A stretch of DNA of 34,816 nt from an uncultured Methylococcaceae bacterium (GTDB lineage: Bacteria > Pseudomonadota > Gammaproteobacteria > Methylococcales > Methylococcaceae), in the NCBI GenBank assembly GCA_903911305.1, contig CAIWDB010000661.1, forward strand, positions 1 to 34,816. The letters are read 5' to 3'. Positions within the stretch are counted from its first letter, which is position 1; the number at the start of each line of letters is the position of its first letter. Of the stretch, positions 1-8,230 are shown piece after piece. A program made the translations under genes and the position numbers. A model generated the notes under the pieces. It did no database searches. It was not told the origin of the DNA and saw only the letters and a program-made list of their open reading frames with translations.

Positions 1-701
1 AAGGTCAACGAAAGCGTACCGGGTTCTGGGATTGCGGTAGCGCTTGATGTAGCACTGGCTACAAGCCTGAAAGTTCGGGATTGACCACCATTAAGGGTCG
101 CAAGCGGGTCAGTCAGTTCAACTTGAAAAGTTTCATTTCCACTGCTCGACCCGTTCGACACCAAGTCTGCCGGGGTTAGGTTGACAAGACTCCTGACATA
201 ATTCCCGTCTGCATAAAAGTCCAACGAAAGAGCGGCAGAGGCGGCTTCACTAATCAAATTGTCCGCAAGCAATTCCCAAGCCCAACTCGTGTCAATTTGT
301 ATCAACAAAGTCAGTGCCGAACTTCCGGGATTTGAGATTTTAAGCTCGCCGTAGGATGTTCCGGTTGCAAACGATGTCGTTCCAATTTGAAAAATGGGAT
401 CTGGCGTTGGTATCGCGGAGCCTTTGGTTGTTGCCAGAACTTGAAGGTCGTTGGTTGTAAGCAAAGTTGTCGTGGCACTTGATGAAGCACTCCCATTCCC
501 AAGTGGATCGACAAAATGATCTGTGAAATTTGTTGGAGCCGAATTCTGCGTGACAGTGGCATTGCCAGTGAGCGTGTCCAGAATAAGGTTCCCCGAGATT
601 GAAGTGTCATAACGGGCACTTGCATAGACGGGCAACATTGCCACACTCAGCAGCACTATTACAATGGTTCGCAGCAATGGCGAAACATATCTGATTTTCA
701 T
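1..701 (-). CDS. PEP-CTERM exported protein, C-terminus cut by window edge
   Basis: A frame opens at ATG 701 and runs without a stop to the window edge, giving about 233 residues. AGGAG lies 5-10 bases before the ATG. Residues 1-29 look like a signal peptide: a few basic residues, a hydrophobic stretch (IVIVLLSVAMLPV), then a YASA cleavage region. The middle is rich in Ser, Thr, Asn and Gly, as in secreted beta-rich proteins. The last visible residues are AIPEPGTLSLT, which is the start of a PEP-CTERM sorting signal; the expected transmembrane helix and basic tail lie outside the window. Such proteins are exported by Sec and processed by an exosortase at the cell envelope. No exosortase is visible here. 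The role of the mature domain is unknown. A 111-residue frame at 311-646 on the same strand is only a shadow of it. Confidence 0.8.
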   Translation of the reverse strand, partial: MKIRYVSPLLRTIVIVLLSVAMLPVYASARYDTSISGNLILDTLTGNATVTQNSAPTNFTDHFVDPLGNGSASSSATTTLLTTNDLQVLATTKGSAIPTPDPIFQIGTTSFATGTSYGELKISNPGSSALTLLIQIDTSWAWELLADNLISEAASAALSLDFYADGNYVRSLVNLTPADLVSNGSSSGNETFQVELTDPLATLNGGQSRTFRLVASATSSATAIPEPGTLSLT

Positions 702-734
702 CAGTTTCTCCTGTGGCTAGGTGAAGGATTAACG

Positions 735-773
735 GTTCAGCCTGAACTTTTTGGCGGTTGGCTCAGGCTGAAC
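735..773. repeat. 11-bp perfect inverted repeat between two exported-protein genes
   Basis: GTTCAGCCTGA (735-745) pairs perfectly with TCAGGCTGAAC (763-773) around a 17-base loop. It lies in the 90-base gap between the haem-binding protein gene and the downstream PEP-CTERM gene on the minus strand. No T-tract follows it on the minus strand, so an mRNA-processing hairpin or an operator fits better than a simple terminator. Confidence 0.5.
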
Positions 774-791
774 ACACGTACAGGAAGTAAG

Positions 792-1571
792 TTAGTTCTG
801 TACTACTGGTAGAGTAGCCGCGATTGAAGTAGCGCTTGATGAACAGCTCGGATGACCCCATCCGCCTGCGCTATTGTTTAAGCTATTCACAGTGGTTTTC
901 AGGCCGGCAGAAATGATATCGTAAACAATATTGTCTGGACGGGTAGCGTCACCGCTTAAGACAGTCGGTATGTTACCTAAGTGATCATAGCCAAGGGTGT
1001 TGCGAACACGCCATGCTATGTTGTGGTCCGCGCAGGAGGAGTCGCCGCTGACGCCTAACCCACCCACGATGACATGACCAGACGTATAGAGCCCAAGACC
1101 GCCACCAAATATATTTACGCCGCCAATCTTGCCTCCCACCATAGGGTCAGTCGCCGTACCGAAGAGTGACGAACTACCACGATAGGCCACATTGGTATCC
1201 ACAGGGTTGCTAAATTGAAGACCAGCCAATGTGCCGCCCGGTTGGACTGCCGAGAAAAGGTTTGCAGTTGAAATGGACACTACGTCAAGACTAAACGCAT
1301 TGGCTGTATTGGCCTTTTGTGCGGAGATTACCCGACTGCCTAGCCACTGTGAACCGGAGTTTGCGCCAGAGTAAGCCACGGCACACACGGTGCCATCACG
1401 GGCGACTATGGTTCCCCACATATTTAGGCCGAAGCCACCGTTGGATTGTTGCTGTGCGAGTATCAGTGCAGCTTTGAGGGCTGGCTGGCTGGGAAGTCCA
1501 TCGCAAACGCCAGCCATGACAGTGGAGGAACCCATCATCAAAGCCATTGCGGCCAACAGTTTTTTGTTCAT
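792..1571 (-). CDS. Exported GlcG/HbpS-like (DUF336) haem-binding-type protein
   Basis: The protein has 259 residues from ATG 1571. This start is preferred over ATG 1577 because AGGAG (1581-1585) is 9 bases from it and only 3 from the other. It has a clear signal peptide (MNKKLLAAMALMMGSSTVMA) with cleavage expected at the VMA-G step. The mature part resembles the GlcG/HbpS (DUF336) fold: an ALKAALILAQQ helix, glycine-rich strands, a GGLGVSGDSS segment and a terminal-type helix SCADHNIAWRVRN. Proteins of this family bind haem or small ligands, and secreted ones occur beside oxidases and cytochromes. The neighbour at 2041-2739 is a c-type cytochrome-like gene, so a periplasmic haem or redox role is a reasonable inference. 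The mature domain has four cysteines. The exact ligand is not known. Confidence 0.75.
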   Translation of the reverse strand: MNKKLLAAMALMMGSSTVMAGVCDGLPSQPALKAALILAQQQSNGGFGLNMWGTIVARDGTVCAVAYSGANSGSQWLGSRVISAQKANTANAFSLDVVSISTANLFSAVQPGGTLAGLQFSNPVDTNVAYRGSSSLFGTATDPMVGGKIGGVNIFGGGLGLYTSGHVIVGGLGVSGDSSCADHNIAWRVRNTLGYDHLGNIPTVLSGDATRPDNIVYDIISAGLKTTVNSLNNSAGGWGHPSCSSSATSIAATLPVVQN

Positions 1572-1823
1572 ACGCATGATCTCCTAAAGTTGGATTGGGA
1601 AAACTTACAAGAAGGGCATAAGAGGTTTCGCGCCGAAACTTACCCCTATAATTGTGCAAAAACCTATCTTACTGATATTTCGGATTTTATGACTGACTGA
1701 AATCAGGTACAGCCCAAACCGAAAACAACAGTTGTGGTTTGGCGTGTGATTTTATACACAAATCCCGGTATGAAAGTAAAGAATTATTTTCGGTAGTTTT
1801 ACCTAGACCGAGCAGTCACGTTG

Positions 1824-1858
1824 GCATATATAATGCTCATTAATAGCATATTATATGC
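1824..1858. repeat. Imperfect AT-rich inverted repeat upstream of the haem-binding gene
   Basis: GCATATATAATGCT (1824-1837) and AGCATATTATATGC (1845-1858) pair at 12 of 14 positions around a 7-base loop. It sits in the 350-base AT-rich stretch upstream of the minus-strand gene starting at 1571, where a promoter or operator is expected. A shorter hairpin (AGACCGA / TCGGTCT, 1897-1915) lies just beyond. Apart from these and the terminator at 1929-1960, I see no gene between 1578 and 2040. Confidence 0.35.
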
Positions 1859-1928
1859 AACAACCTTTTTGCATCTTGAAAATAGATAGTTACTTGAGAC
1901 CGATATCCTCGGTCTAAAAACGACACGC

Positions 1929-1960
1929 AAAAAAAACCGCCGCAGCTTTCGCCGGGGCGG
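1929..1960 (-). terminator. Rho-independent terminator after the cytochrome-like gene
   Basis: Read on the minus strand, a stem CCGCC / GGCGG (1960-1956 with 1941-1937) is extended by CGGC / GCTG around a GAAA tetraloop with one C-C mismatch, and is followed by eight T residues (1936-1929). It lies about 80 bases downstream of the stop at 2041 and has the form expected of an intrinsic terminator. Confidence 0.85.
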
Positions 1961-2040
1961 GTTTGTGAACTTCTTTCTTTGAACCTGTGGAGCAAGCCAT
2001 TAAACGCTGCCCACAAATGACGCTGACTTATCTGTTTTGC

Positions 2041-2739
2041 TTAAGGCGCATTCAGTTGGAAGCTGGAATAATACAGTTGGTTATAATCCAATATACCATT
2101 CATGTTGGTGTCTACCCCAAAATAGATAACATATTTCCCGCTTGGCAGACCGGTGACATCAAATAACGTCAAACTGGATATATTAACTAACGGCCCTTGG
2201 TAGGCTGGAAGAGCGCCACTCAAGTTTGTTCCAATATCCTTCCAAACGTTTGGATAGATATAGTAATACCAGTGTCCCCAATGGGTGTAAGCCACAAGCC
2301 ACCAGTCAGCTTTTTTACCTTGACCAGAGGCAGGGGCGAGCGAAATTGCCAGCGACGAGCCATTGAGATTAAGCAAGGGCGCGGGGATAGCCTCCGAGGT
2401 TCTTGGGAAACCGGCATTTTCCCATGCATGCATGGCGCTTAATTGCTCTGCATTAAACGTTGGGTCACCGCTGTCTGGGGATGGCATCTCCAACTCCCTC
2501 ACTTCTGCCATTAGTTCAGCAGAATTCACTATCGCTACCTCATAGGTATCAAAATCAATAGAAACCGGGGCTCCGTTTCGATTAGCTCCGCTAAGATTGG
2601 TTTAATGGCAGGAAAGGCAATTGGTTGCCAATGCTTTCTCCCTGATGCCGTTCGAACCCTCATAGACAGGATCAATGGCAAAAGCATGATCTGCAATAAA
2701 AAAAAGAAATAGAATGCTAAATGCACTTTTCATTTTCAC
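2041..2739 (-). pseudogene. Exported c-type cytochrome-like protein interrupted by TAA after CXXCH
   Basis: One frame runs from GTG 2739 (or ATG 2733; AGGGGAA lies just upstream) to the stop at 2041, broken by a single TAA at 2602-2604. Before the stop are a signal peptide (MKSAFSILFLFFIADHAFA) and ATNCLSCH, a haem c attachment motif CXXCH. The stop directly follows that motif. Beyond it the same frame continues as TNLSGANRNGAPVSIDFDTYE and then an ..MPSPDSG..QLSAMHAWENAGFP segment, typical of the remainder of a small monohaem cytochrome domain. A C-terminal surface-type domain of about 110 residues follows (ADWWLVAY, YPNVWKD, then a calcium-loop-like DTNMNGILD). Without the stop the protein would have about 232 residues. 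Nonsense mutation, sequencing error and readthrough are all possible. A downstream open frame could also begin at GTG 2529 with GAGG upstream, but it would lack signal peptide and haem motif. Confidence 0.75.
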
Positions 2740-2965
2740 AATCGTTCCCCTATGCTACAAATATTCAAATAAAAGCAATGTGCTAAATAAATTACAATCA
2801 TTCCAATACATAGCTTATTTTAGAGCATCATCTATCCAAACGTTCCTATCTGACTAGCTGATGTATTGCAACATCTTAGGTTCGGAGCGTCAATGTAAAG
2901 AAAACGTTGAAACCAAACACTGGGGCGATGAATAACATAAACTCTGTGCATAAGCAAAATGACTT

Positions 2966-2996
2966 GTCTGCCCAGCCCTCTGCTATTCAGGCAGAC
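2966..2996 (-). terminator. Weak hairpin overlapping the stop of the small PEP-CTERM gene
   Basis: GTCTGCC (2966-2972) pairs with GGCAGAC (2990-2996). On the minus strand the hairpin begins in the last codons of the gene ending at 2987. Only a weak T-containing stretch follows (AAGTCATTTTGC), so termination is uncertain. The region from 2740 to 2965 shows no gene I can support. Confidence 0.3.
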
Positions 2997-3427
2997 AATC
3001 GCTGTTTGCGGAAAAGCGTTTGCGCCAACATGCCAACGGCTAAAAGTATTAGGCTTGATGGTTCTGGCGCTTCGGAACCGGACGTAAACCGAGTAAACCC
3101 TCCCCCGGTGACAGACGTATAATCGATTTGACCTAAGCTTGCTAACACACCTGTGTTGGAACTTCCATAAAGCTGCCCGTTATAGCTTGCCAGCGCCGAA
3201 ATACTGGCGGAAGTTTCGGCATTTATCTCGGTGTATGTCAGGCTGACAAGGTCGAGAGTACCAAATGTGTCGTTATTTCCGGTCAGAAAAACCAAACTGG
3301 ACGCTGTGGAATGTCCAGATACCAACATTGCAAACAAGGCAATGAGGCTTGTTAATAAGTGTTTGCTTTTCTTTACACAATTGAGTATTTGTGTTTGCGC
3401 TGATGCGCAATTGCTATTTTCCGCCAA
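2987..3427 (-). CDS. Short PEP-CTERM exported protein
   Basis: The frame gives 146 residues from TTG 3427, the only common start codon ahead of the hydrophobic leader; an in-frame stop lies just upstream and there is no clear ribosome-binding site, so the start is uncertain. A leader with KKSKHLLTSLIALFAMLV and a cleavage region at HSTASS resembles a signal peptide. The mature part of about 100 residues has one beta-propeller-like stretch (LVFLTGNNDTFGTLDLVSLT, later GQLYGSSNTGVLASLGQIDY). The C-terminus is a complete PEP-CTERM signal: APEPSSLILLAVGMLAQTLF followed by RKQRLSA. It should be processed by an exosortase and exposed or released at the cell surface. It is short for the class and may be the remnant of a longer propeller protein. 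This is the second PEP-CTERM gene in 3.5 kb. Confidence 0.75.
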   Translation of the reverse strand: MAENSNCASAQTQILNCVKKSKHLLTSLIALFAMLVSGHSTASSLVFLTGNNDTFGTLDLVSLTYTEINAETSASISALASYNGQLYGSSNTGVLASLGQIDYTSVTGGGFTRFTSGSEAPEPSSLILLAVGMLAQTLFRKQRLSA

Positions 3428-3515
3428 ACAGGGATGTATTGGTTATGGAGTTTTTAACACAGGGTGGAAGGGTTGGCTACCCACGAAATCTGACGAAACC
3501 TGTCGAAAAGTAACA

Positions 3516-4220
3516 TTATTGAATGTTGACTTGGCCCGAAAAACAGTAACCCACCCCGTGGAAATTTAAGACAGGGGCATCCTCTCCGGTAAGTTTGCGA
3601 ATTTTATTCCGCAACCTTAACATTAGGCTGTCAAATGCGCGCCCAAGATAATCATCCTCTGGATAGGCCAAGAGAGTTAATAACTGCCTGCGCCCTATTA
3701 AATTCTCGTCTGCTTCAGCAAGGATTCGAACCAAGTTGAATTCCTTGCCAGTCAGATTAATTTCAACGCCATCAGGGCTGATGAGTAGCCTAGTTGAAAG
3801 GTGTAGAACCCAAGCATTCATGGATGCCATGGGTTGGGAGTGGCGCTCCAAATGTCGTTTGGCAAGGTTTTCAATAGCCGCCACCAGTTCCCTCATATTC
3901 ACAGGCTTGACTAAATAAAGGTCTGCGCCACAGGAATAACCCCGAATGCGGTGTTCAATATCGCTGTGAGCGGTAAGGATAATGATGCCGAGATCAGTGT
4001 TATGGCGCACATATTCGGCAAGCACATAGCCTGATTGGTCCGGTAAGCCGATGTCGATTACAGCAACATCGAACGACTCTTGATCAAGGCATTGGTAAAA
4101 TTCCCGTGCGCTGCCTACCGCTTTCATACTATATCCTTCATCTTCGACAAAGTAAGCCAACGCTTCGCGCATGACGATGTCGTCATCCACTATTAAAACT
4201 CGAAATGATGAATTGTTCAT
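3516..4220 (-). CDS. OmpR/PhoB-family two-component response regulator
   Basis: The protein has 234 residues. Residues 6-120 are a receiver domain: acidic pocket at D12-D14 (VLIVDDD), phosphoacceptor D56 (VIDIGLPD), conserved T83 (IIILTAHSD) and K105 (YLVKPV). Residues 135-230 form a winged-helix DNA-binding domain with the family landmarks LTGKEFNLVRILAE, the recognition-helix region DSLMLRLRNKIRKL and the wing NFHGVGYCF. It is expected to bind DNA as a phosphorylated dimer and to act as a transcription factor. No histidine kinase is present in the window, so it is an orphan here. The divergence of its last residues (SGQVNIQ) is normal. Its targets are unknown; the nearby exported-protein genes on the same strand are candidates by position only. 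Confidence 0.9.
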   Translation of the reverse strand: MNNSSFRVLIVDDDIVMREALAYFVEDEGYSMKAVGSAREFYQCLDQESFDVAVIDIGLPDQSGYVLAEYVRHNTDLGIIILTAHSDIEHRIRGYSCGADLYLVKPVNMRELVAAIENLAKRHLERHSQPMASMNAWVLHLSTRLLISPDGVEINLTGKEFNLVRILAEADENLIGRRQLLTLLAYPEDDYLGRAFDSLMLRLRNKIRKLTGEDAPVLNFHGVGYCFSGQVNIQ

Positions 4221-4286
4221 TTGGTTGAATAAAATCCCTGCAACTTTGACAAGCTGCTTAGCTTGAGTTCATACGGTCTAAGTTTA

Positions 4287-4292
4287 ATTATA
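4287..4292 (-). promoter_or_regulatory. Candidate -10 box for the response regulator
   Basis: The minus strand reads TATAAT at 4292-4287, about 67 bases before the ATG at 4220. No good -35 box is found at 16-18 bases, so this is a candidate only. The 270-base gap 4221-4490 is AT-rich and shows no gene. Confidence 0.35.
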
Positions 4293-4490
4293 GCGTGTTA
4301 TCATTCCTTTTTCATAAATTAGGTATAGAGTCAATTTCATGGATAGCTTAGATGCTTCTTTGTCGGCATTTATAACTCCGTATGGTTATCGGCTCTTAGC
4401 ATGGGAATTATGGTGTATATCTTAATTCGAGGGATATCTGTTCAATCGTTAACTAGATAGTTTATCAGTTGAGTTTAATTGGTATTCATC

Positions 4491-5102
4491 CTAATAATCG
4501 GCTTTATATCCAGAAATGCAGATTTTACCCTCTGCGATGTTTTGAAGTATACTTTTGAACAATGCATGTTCGGCTTTCAACACGCGATCTTGCAAGGATT
4601 TTGGTGTATCTCCATGAATCACTCGAACTTTTTCTTGCGCAATGATAGCTCCAGTATCGTATTCCTCGGTCACTAAATGAATGGTTGCACCTGTTTCATG
4701 CTCGTCCGCTGCCAATACTGCTTCATGGACATGAATGCCATACATGCCTTGTCCGCCAAATTTTGGCAATAGGGCAGGGTGGATATTTAAAATAGCACCC
4801 GCATACCTGTTTAGCGTTTGCTCGCCTAGTTTTTTCATATAACCCGCCAATATGACAATATCAACTTGGTGTGCCAAGAGGGTGTCGAGTATTGCTTGGT
4901 CTAATTGTTCTGGTGACGAGTGGGTTTTTCCACTGAGATGATAATGGGGTATAGCCTCATATCTGGCTTTTGCCAATGCGCCGGATTCGGCATTGTTACT
5001 AATAATGACAGCGGGGGTTGCATTCAACTCGCCTGATTTGCAGGCATCAATGATGGCCTGCATATTACTGCCTCCATGAGAAGCAAGAAAACCTAGTTTC
5101 AT
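4491..5102 (-). CDS. purN: Phosphoribosylglycinamide formyltransferase
   Basis: The 203-residue protein is a full-length GAR transformylase, which transfers a formyl group from 10-formyl-tetrahydrofolate to glycinamide ribonucleotide in de novo purine synthesis in the cytosol. The N-terminal phosphate-binding loop is present (ASHGGSNMQAI, residues 7-17). The catalytic set is intact: N106 and H108 in ILNIHPALLP, and D149 in EEYDTGAIIAQ. AAGGA precedes the ATG by 7 bases. The gene is not next to purM, its common partner. The upstream gene on the same strand is the ribonucleotide reductase, 158 bases away, with a hairpin-forming repeat in between, so it may have its own promoter. Confidence 0.95.
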   Translation of the reverse strand: MKLGFLASHGGSNMQAIIDACKSGELNATPAVIISNNAESGALAKARYEAIPHYHLSGKTHSSPEQLDQAILDTLLAHQVDIVILAGYMKKLGEQTLNRYAGAILNIHPALLPKFGGQGMYGIHVHEAVLAADEHETGATIHLVTEEYDTGAIIAQEKVRVIHGDTPKSLQDRVLKAEHALFKSILQNIAEGKICISGYKADY

Positions 5103-5176
5103 GATGAATCCTTAATTCAAAGAAAGGTGGCCCATACTTTAACCACTAGTGCGGTATACGGGAAATGAACTCGTAA

Positions 5177-5231
5177 AACCCGGATTACGCGATGTCCTTC
5201 GACTTCTCTCAGAACAAGCTTCGTCCGGGTT
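5177..5231. repeat. Degenerate REP-like intergenic repeat with inverted ends
   Basis: AACCCGGA (5177-5184) pairs with TCCGGGTT (5224-5231). Between them lies GTCCTTCGACTTCTCTCAGA, which resembles the widespread proteobacterial intergenic repeat that reads like TCCTTCGAC..GCTCAGGACGAA. It lies between the ribonucleotide reductase stop and purN. Confidence 0.45.
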
Positions 5232-5260
5232 GACTCAATCATTAAACGAACTGGGTTACG

Positions 5261-8188
5261 TTACCCACAGGCCCCCACCGCCCCGCAAGCCGAGCAAAAA
5301 TCACAGCCATCCTTGCGGATGACGGCGTAGTTGCCGCATTCCAAGCAACGTTTTCCGGGGTGGACTTCCTGCGCCCCAACTGAACGCGCCTTAAAGTGGA
5401 CGACATTCTCAGCTTCGTATTCCACCATGACTCCCATATCGTCCACAGGGAAACCCTCTTCGTCCAAAATTCCAAGCATGGAGTGGCGATGCAAGATCAA
5501 CCGGCATAGATAAGCAATCGTGGAAGGATACGAAATCTTCCGCCTTTCCCCCGGCACCCAAGCCAAAAAGTCACCACGTGGCTCAGGGAAATCCAATAAT
5601 TGTCGCAGCTTTGCCCCAACCCACGCCGGGTCCACTACACGCATATCGAACGACAGGCTTTTGCACAGTCCGTCCAGTACCCTTGGATATTCCCCCGATA
5701 GCCATACCGAATAGGGTCGGCGTTGTCCGTTTGGCAGGGTAAGTTCTTTCAAACCCATCACAAAATCATCATTCGTTGCCGGATTGTGGATGTCAACCGT
5801 CCACGACAAAGTGCCGTCCGTGCCGGTTTTTGGCTCTTTCGGCGACATCAGTGCATCTAGCACGGGAGTATCCCCCTCGCCTTCGAAGGCGCCCAACTCC
5901 ATGCAACGGTAATGCACCAATTTTGCAAAACCTGCCACCAAACTGGGCACTCTGACTGGCTCGCCGTTGGGTGGCATGGATAGGTCAAATCCATCGTCAC
6001 CTTGGGCTTTCATCAAACTTTTCAACTTGGTTTCCAACCATCCCCGGTCATTCGAACGCATGTCCATGGAGAGTGATTTTGACAACGCTGCCAAGCCACG
6101 GGGTTGTTCCGCGCCATTGACCCAAACTTCAAAAGGACGCCTGCCGCCTTTTTTGTGCGATTCGGTTTCACGCGATTCGTTTGCCTGATTGACCGGGCTT
6201 GTTTCCAAATGGCCCACAAACACGGCAAAACCGCCTAAACTGTGTTCGACAAAATAGGTCCAAGCCGGATTGCCACCTGCCGGTCTGGGTCTGCGCCTCC
6301 AACGCAAAGAAGCCAAGGCCGGTTCAGGGACTTTTTCCAATCGCAAGCGGCGGTCTGGGTCAGTCTCGTCGAATTCTTGACTGGGGTCATCAGCTTCCGA
6401 TTTGGCGGTATCGGCAATCAACACCTGACCGACGATATTGTTGGGCCGATAGGTGGCCAGACCCTTCAAACCTGCTTTCCACGCTTCCAGATACAAATGT
6501 TGAAATTCTTCAAAGGGGTAGTCGGCTGGCACGTTGACCGTTTTGGAGATGGAGGAATCGACAAAGGGTTGCACTGCCTCCAACATGCGCATGTGATCCA
6601 ATGCGGATATTTCCAAAGCGGTGACAAACCCCTCTGGCAAATGGTTAGTGTCGCCTCCACTCTCGCGGAACAAGCGCCATGCGTGATCCTCCACCGGGTA
6701 TTCCTTGATCGTGCCATCCGCCTGACGTTTGCGCCGGGTGTATGACCAAGAGAACGGGGGTTCGATGCCATTGCTGGCATTGTCGGCAAATGCCAATGAA
6801 ATAGTGCCGGTCGGTGCGATGCTCAATAGATGGCTGTTTCGCAGGCCGTGTTGGGAAATGGCGGTTTTGATCGTATCCGGCAATCGCGAGGCAAAGCCGG
6901 AACTCAAGTATTTTTCAGCGTCAAACAGAGGAAAACGCCCCTTTTCCCGCGCAAGGTCAACCGATGTCATATAGGCCGCGTCGCGCATGACTTCGGCGAT
7001 TTTAGCACCGCATTCCCTTGCTTCAGCCGTGTCATAGCGCAAACCCAACATGGCCAGGGTGTCGCCCAAACCCGTGAAGCCCAGCCCAATGCGTCGTTTC
7101 GCCTTGGCTTCTTCGTATTGCTTTTCCAAGGGCCAATAGGTCACATCCAGTACGTTGTCCAACAGACGTATAGAGGTGCAAGTCAACGCTATTAATTTAT
7201 CAAAATCAAAACGCGCTTCGCTTCCAAATGGTGAAATGACAAACCGGGTTAGGTCAATGCTGCCCAAGCAACAGCAACCATAAGGCGGCAACCATTGTTC
7301 GGCACAAGGGTTGGTCGCCTCAAAGGTTTCGCAGTAATAGAGGTTATTGTCAGCATTGGCACGATCCACAAACAACACACCCGGTTCGGCATGGTCGTAA
7401 GTGGATGCGGTGATTTTGTCCCAAATTTCCCTTGCCCGCACTGTGCGATAGACCCACAGCCCATCTTCACGCTTATAGGCTCCTTGTTCCTTACATTGCT
7501 CGCCCGGTTCAGCGGGATGAACCAATTCCCAAACCGCATCATCTTCAACAGCCCGCATCAATCCGTCGGTCACGCCCACGCTGATATTGAAGTTGGACAA
7601 TTCGCCGGCTTGGTCTTTGGCATGAATGAAATCCAACACATCAGGATGGTCGCAGCGCAACACGCCCATCTGTGCGCCCCGCCTCGCCCCGGCAGATTCC
7701 ACGGTTTCGCAAGAACGGTCAAACACCCGCATATACGAAACCGGGCCGGATGCGCTGGAAGCCGTGCCTTTCACATTCGCCCCTTTGGGGCGGATGGCGG
7801 AGAAATCATAGCCGACACCGCCGCCACGACGCATGGTTTCGGCCGCTTCGGAAAGCGCCGCATAGATACTCGGTTTGCCATCCACGGTTTCGGAAACCGA
7901 ATCCCCCACCGGTTGCACAAAGCAGTTAATCAACGTTGCTTGAATACCGGTGCCAGCGGCAGACATGATGCGACCGGCAGGGATGAAGCCTTCTTGCAGT
8001 GCGTGGAGAAACTGTTTTTCCCAATGCTTGGGGTCTTGTTCCACGGAGGCTAACGCTTGGGCAACCCGTGCAAAGATGGCATTGGCATCCCGCTCTTCGC
8101 CTTTGGCGTATTTTTCGAGTAAAACTTCTTCGGAAACCGTTTGGGGCGGCAAGCTAGGGCTGGGTTTAAGCTGTGTAGATTGTTTCAT
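5261..8188 (-). CDS. nrdJ: Adenosylcobalamin-dependent (class II) ribonucleotide reductase
   Basis: The protein has 975 residues from ATG 8188; a TTG at 8230 in the same frame is possible but begins directly after the upstream stop. It reduces ribonucleotides to deoxyribonucleotides using B12. Landmarks counted from the ATG: C89 (LINCFVQP, first redox cysteine), N294-P-C295-A-E297 (thiyl radical cysteine and partner glutamate), a YGCCCLGSIDL stretch after it, and PTG at 459-461 (IAPTGTISLAFADNASNGIEP). Residues about 640-905 contain two related TSCPD-like units, each with an SLSMDMR or SLSFDMR segment. The C-terminus is a cysteine-rich zinc-ribbon-like tail (CLECG, then CDFCSACG and GACG), characteristic of long NrdJ proteins. 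No NrdR or other reductase subunit is adjacent. No clear ribosome-binding site is seen at either start. Confidence 0.93.
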   Translation of the reverse strand: MKQSTQLKPSPSLPPQTVSEEVLLEKYAKGEERDANAIFARVAQALASVEQDPKHWEKQFLHALQEGFIPAGRIMSAAGTGIQATLINCFVQPVGDSVSETVDGKPSIYAALSEAAETMRRGGGVGYDFSAIRPKGANVKGTASSASGPVSYMRVFDRSCETVESAGARRGAQMGVLRCDHPDVLDFIHAKDQAGELSNFNISVGVTDGLMRAVEDDAVWELVHPAEPGEQCKEQGAYKREDGLWVYRTVRAREIWDKITASTYDHAEPGVLFVDRANADNNLYYCETFEATNPCAEQWLPPYGCCCLGSIDLTRFVISPFGSEARFDFDKLIALTCTSIRLLDNVLDVTYWPLEKQYEEAKAKRRIGLGFTGLGDTLAMLGLRYDTAEARECGAKIAEVMRDAAYMTSVDLAREKGRFPLFDAEKYLSSGFASRLPDTIKTAISQHGLRNSHLLSIAPTGTISLAFADNASNGIEPPFSWSYTRRKRQADGTIKEYPVEDHAWRLFRESGGDTNHLPEGFVTALEISALDHMRMLEAVQPFVDSSISKTVNVPADYPFEEFQHLYLEAWKAGLKGLATYRPNNIVGQVLIADTAKSEADDPSQEFDETDPDRRLRLEKVPEPALASLRWRRRPRPAGGNPAWTYFVEHSLGGFAVFVGHLETSPVNQANESRETESHKKGGRRPFEVWVNGAEQPRGLAALSKSLSMDMRSNDRGWLETKLKSLMKAQGDDGFDLSMPPNGEPVRVPSLVAGFAKLVHYRCMELGAFEGEGDTPVLDALMSPKEPKTGTDGTLSWTVDIHNPATNDDFVMGLKELTLPNGQRRPYSVWLSGEYPRVLDGLCKSLSFDMRVVDPAWVGAKLRQLLDFPEPRGDFLAWVPGERRKISYPSTIAYLCRLILHRHSMLGILDEEGFPVDDMGVMVEYEAENVVHFKARSVGAQEVHPGKRCLECGNYAVIRKDGCDFCSACGAVGACG

Positions 8189-8230
8189 GTTTTTGAATTC
8201 TAAAAAGTTAATTTGATCAGGAACAGTCAA

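Noticed and set aside
2535-2726. 63-residue hydrophobic minus-strand frame
   Set aside because: It is a frame-shifted reading of the signal peptide and cytochrome region, which read sensibly in the frame from 2739.
7295-8053. 252-residue plus-strand frame inside nrdJ
   Set aside because: It is antisense to conserved reductase sequence; its composition reflects the codon pattern of the other strand.
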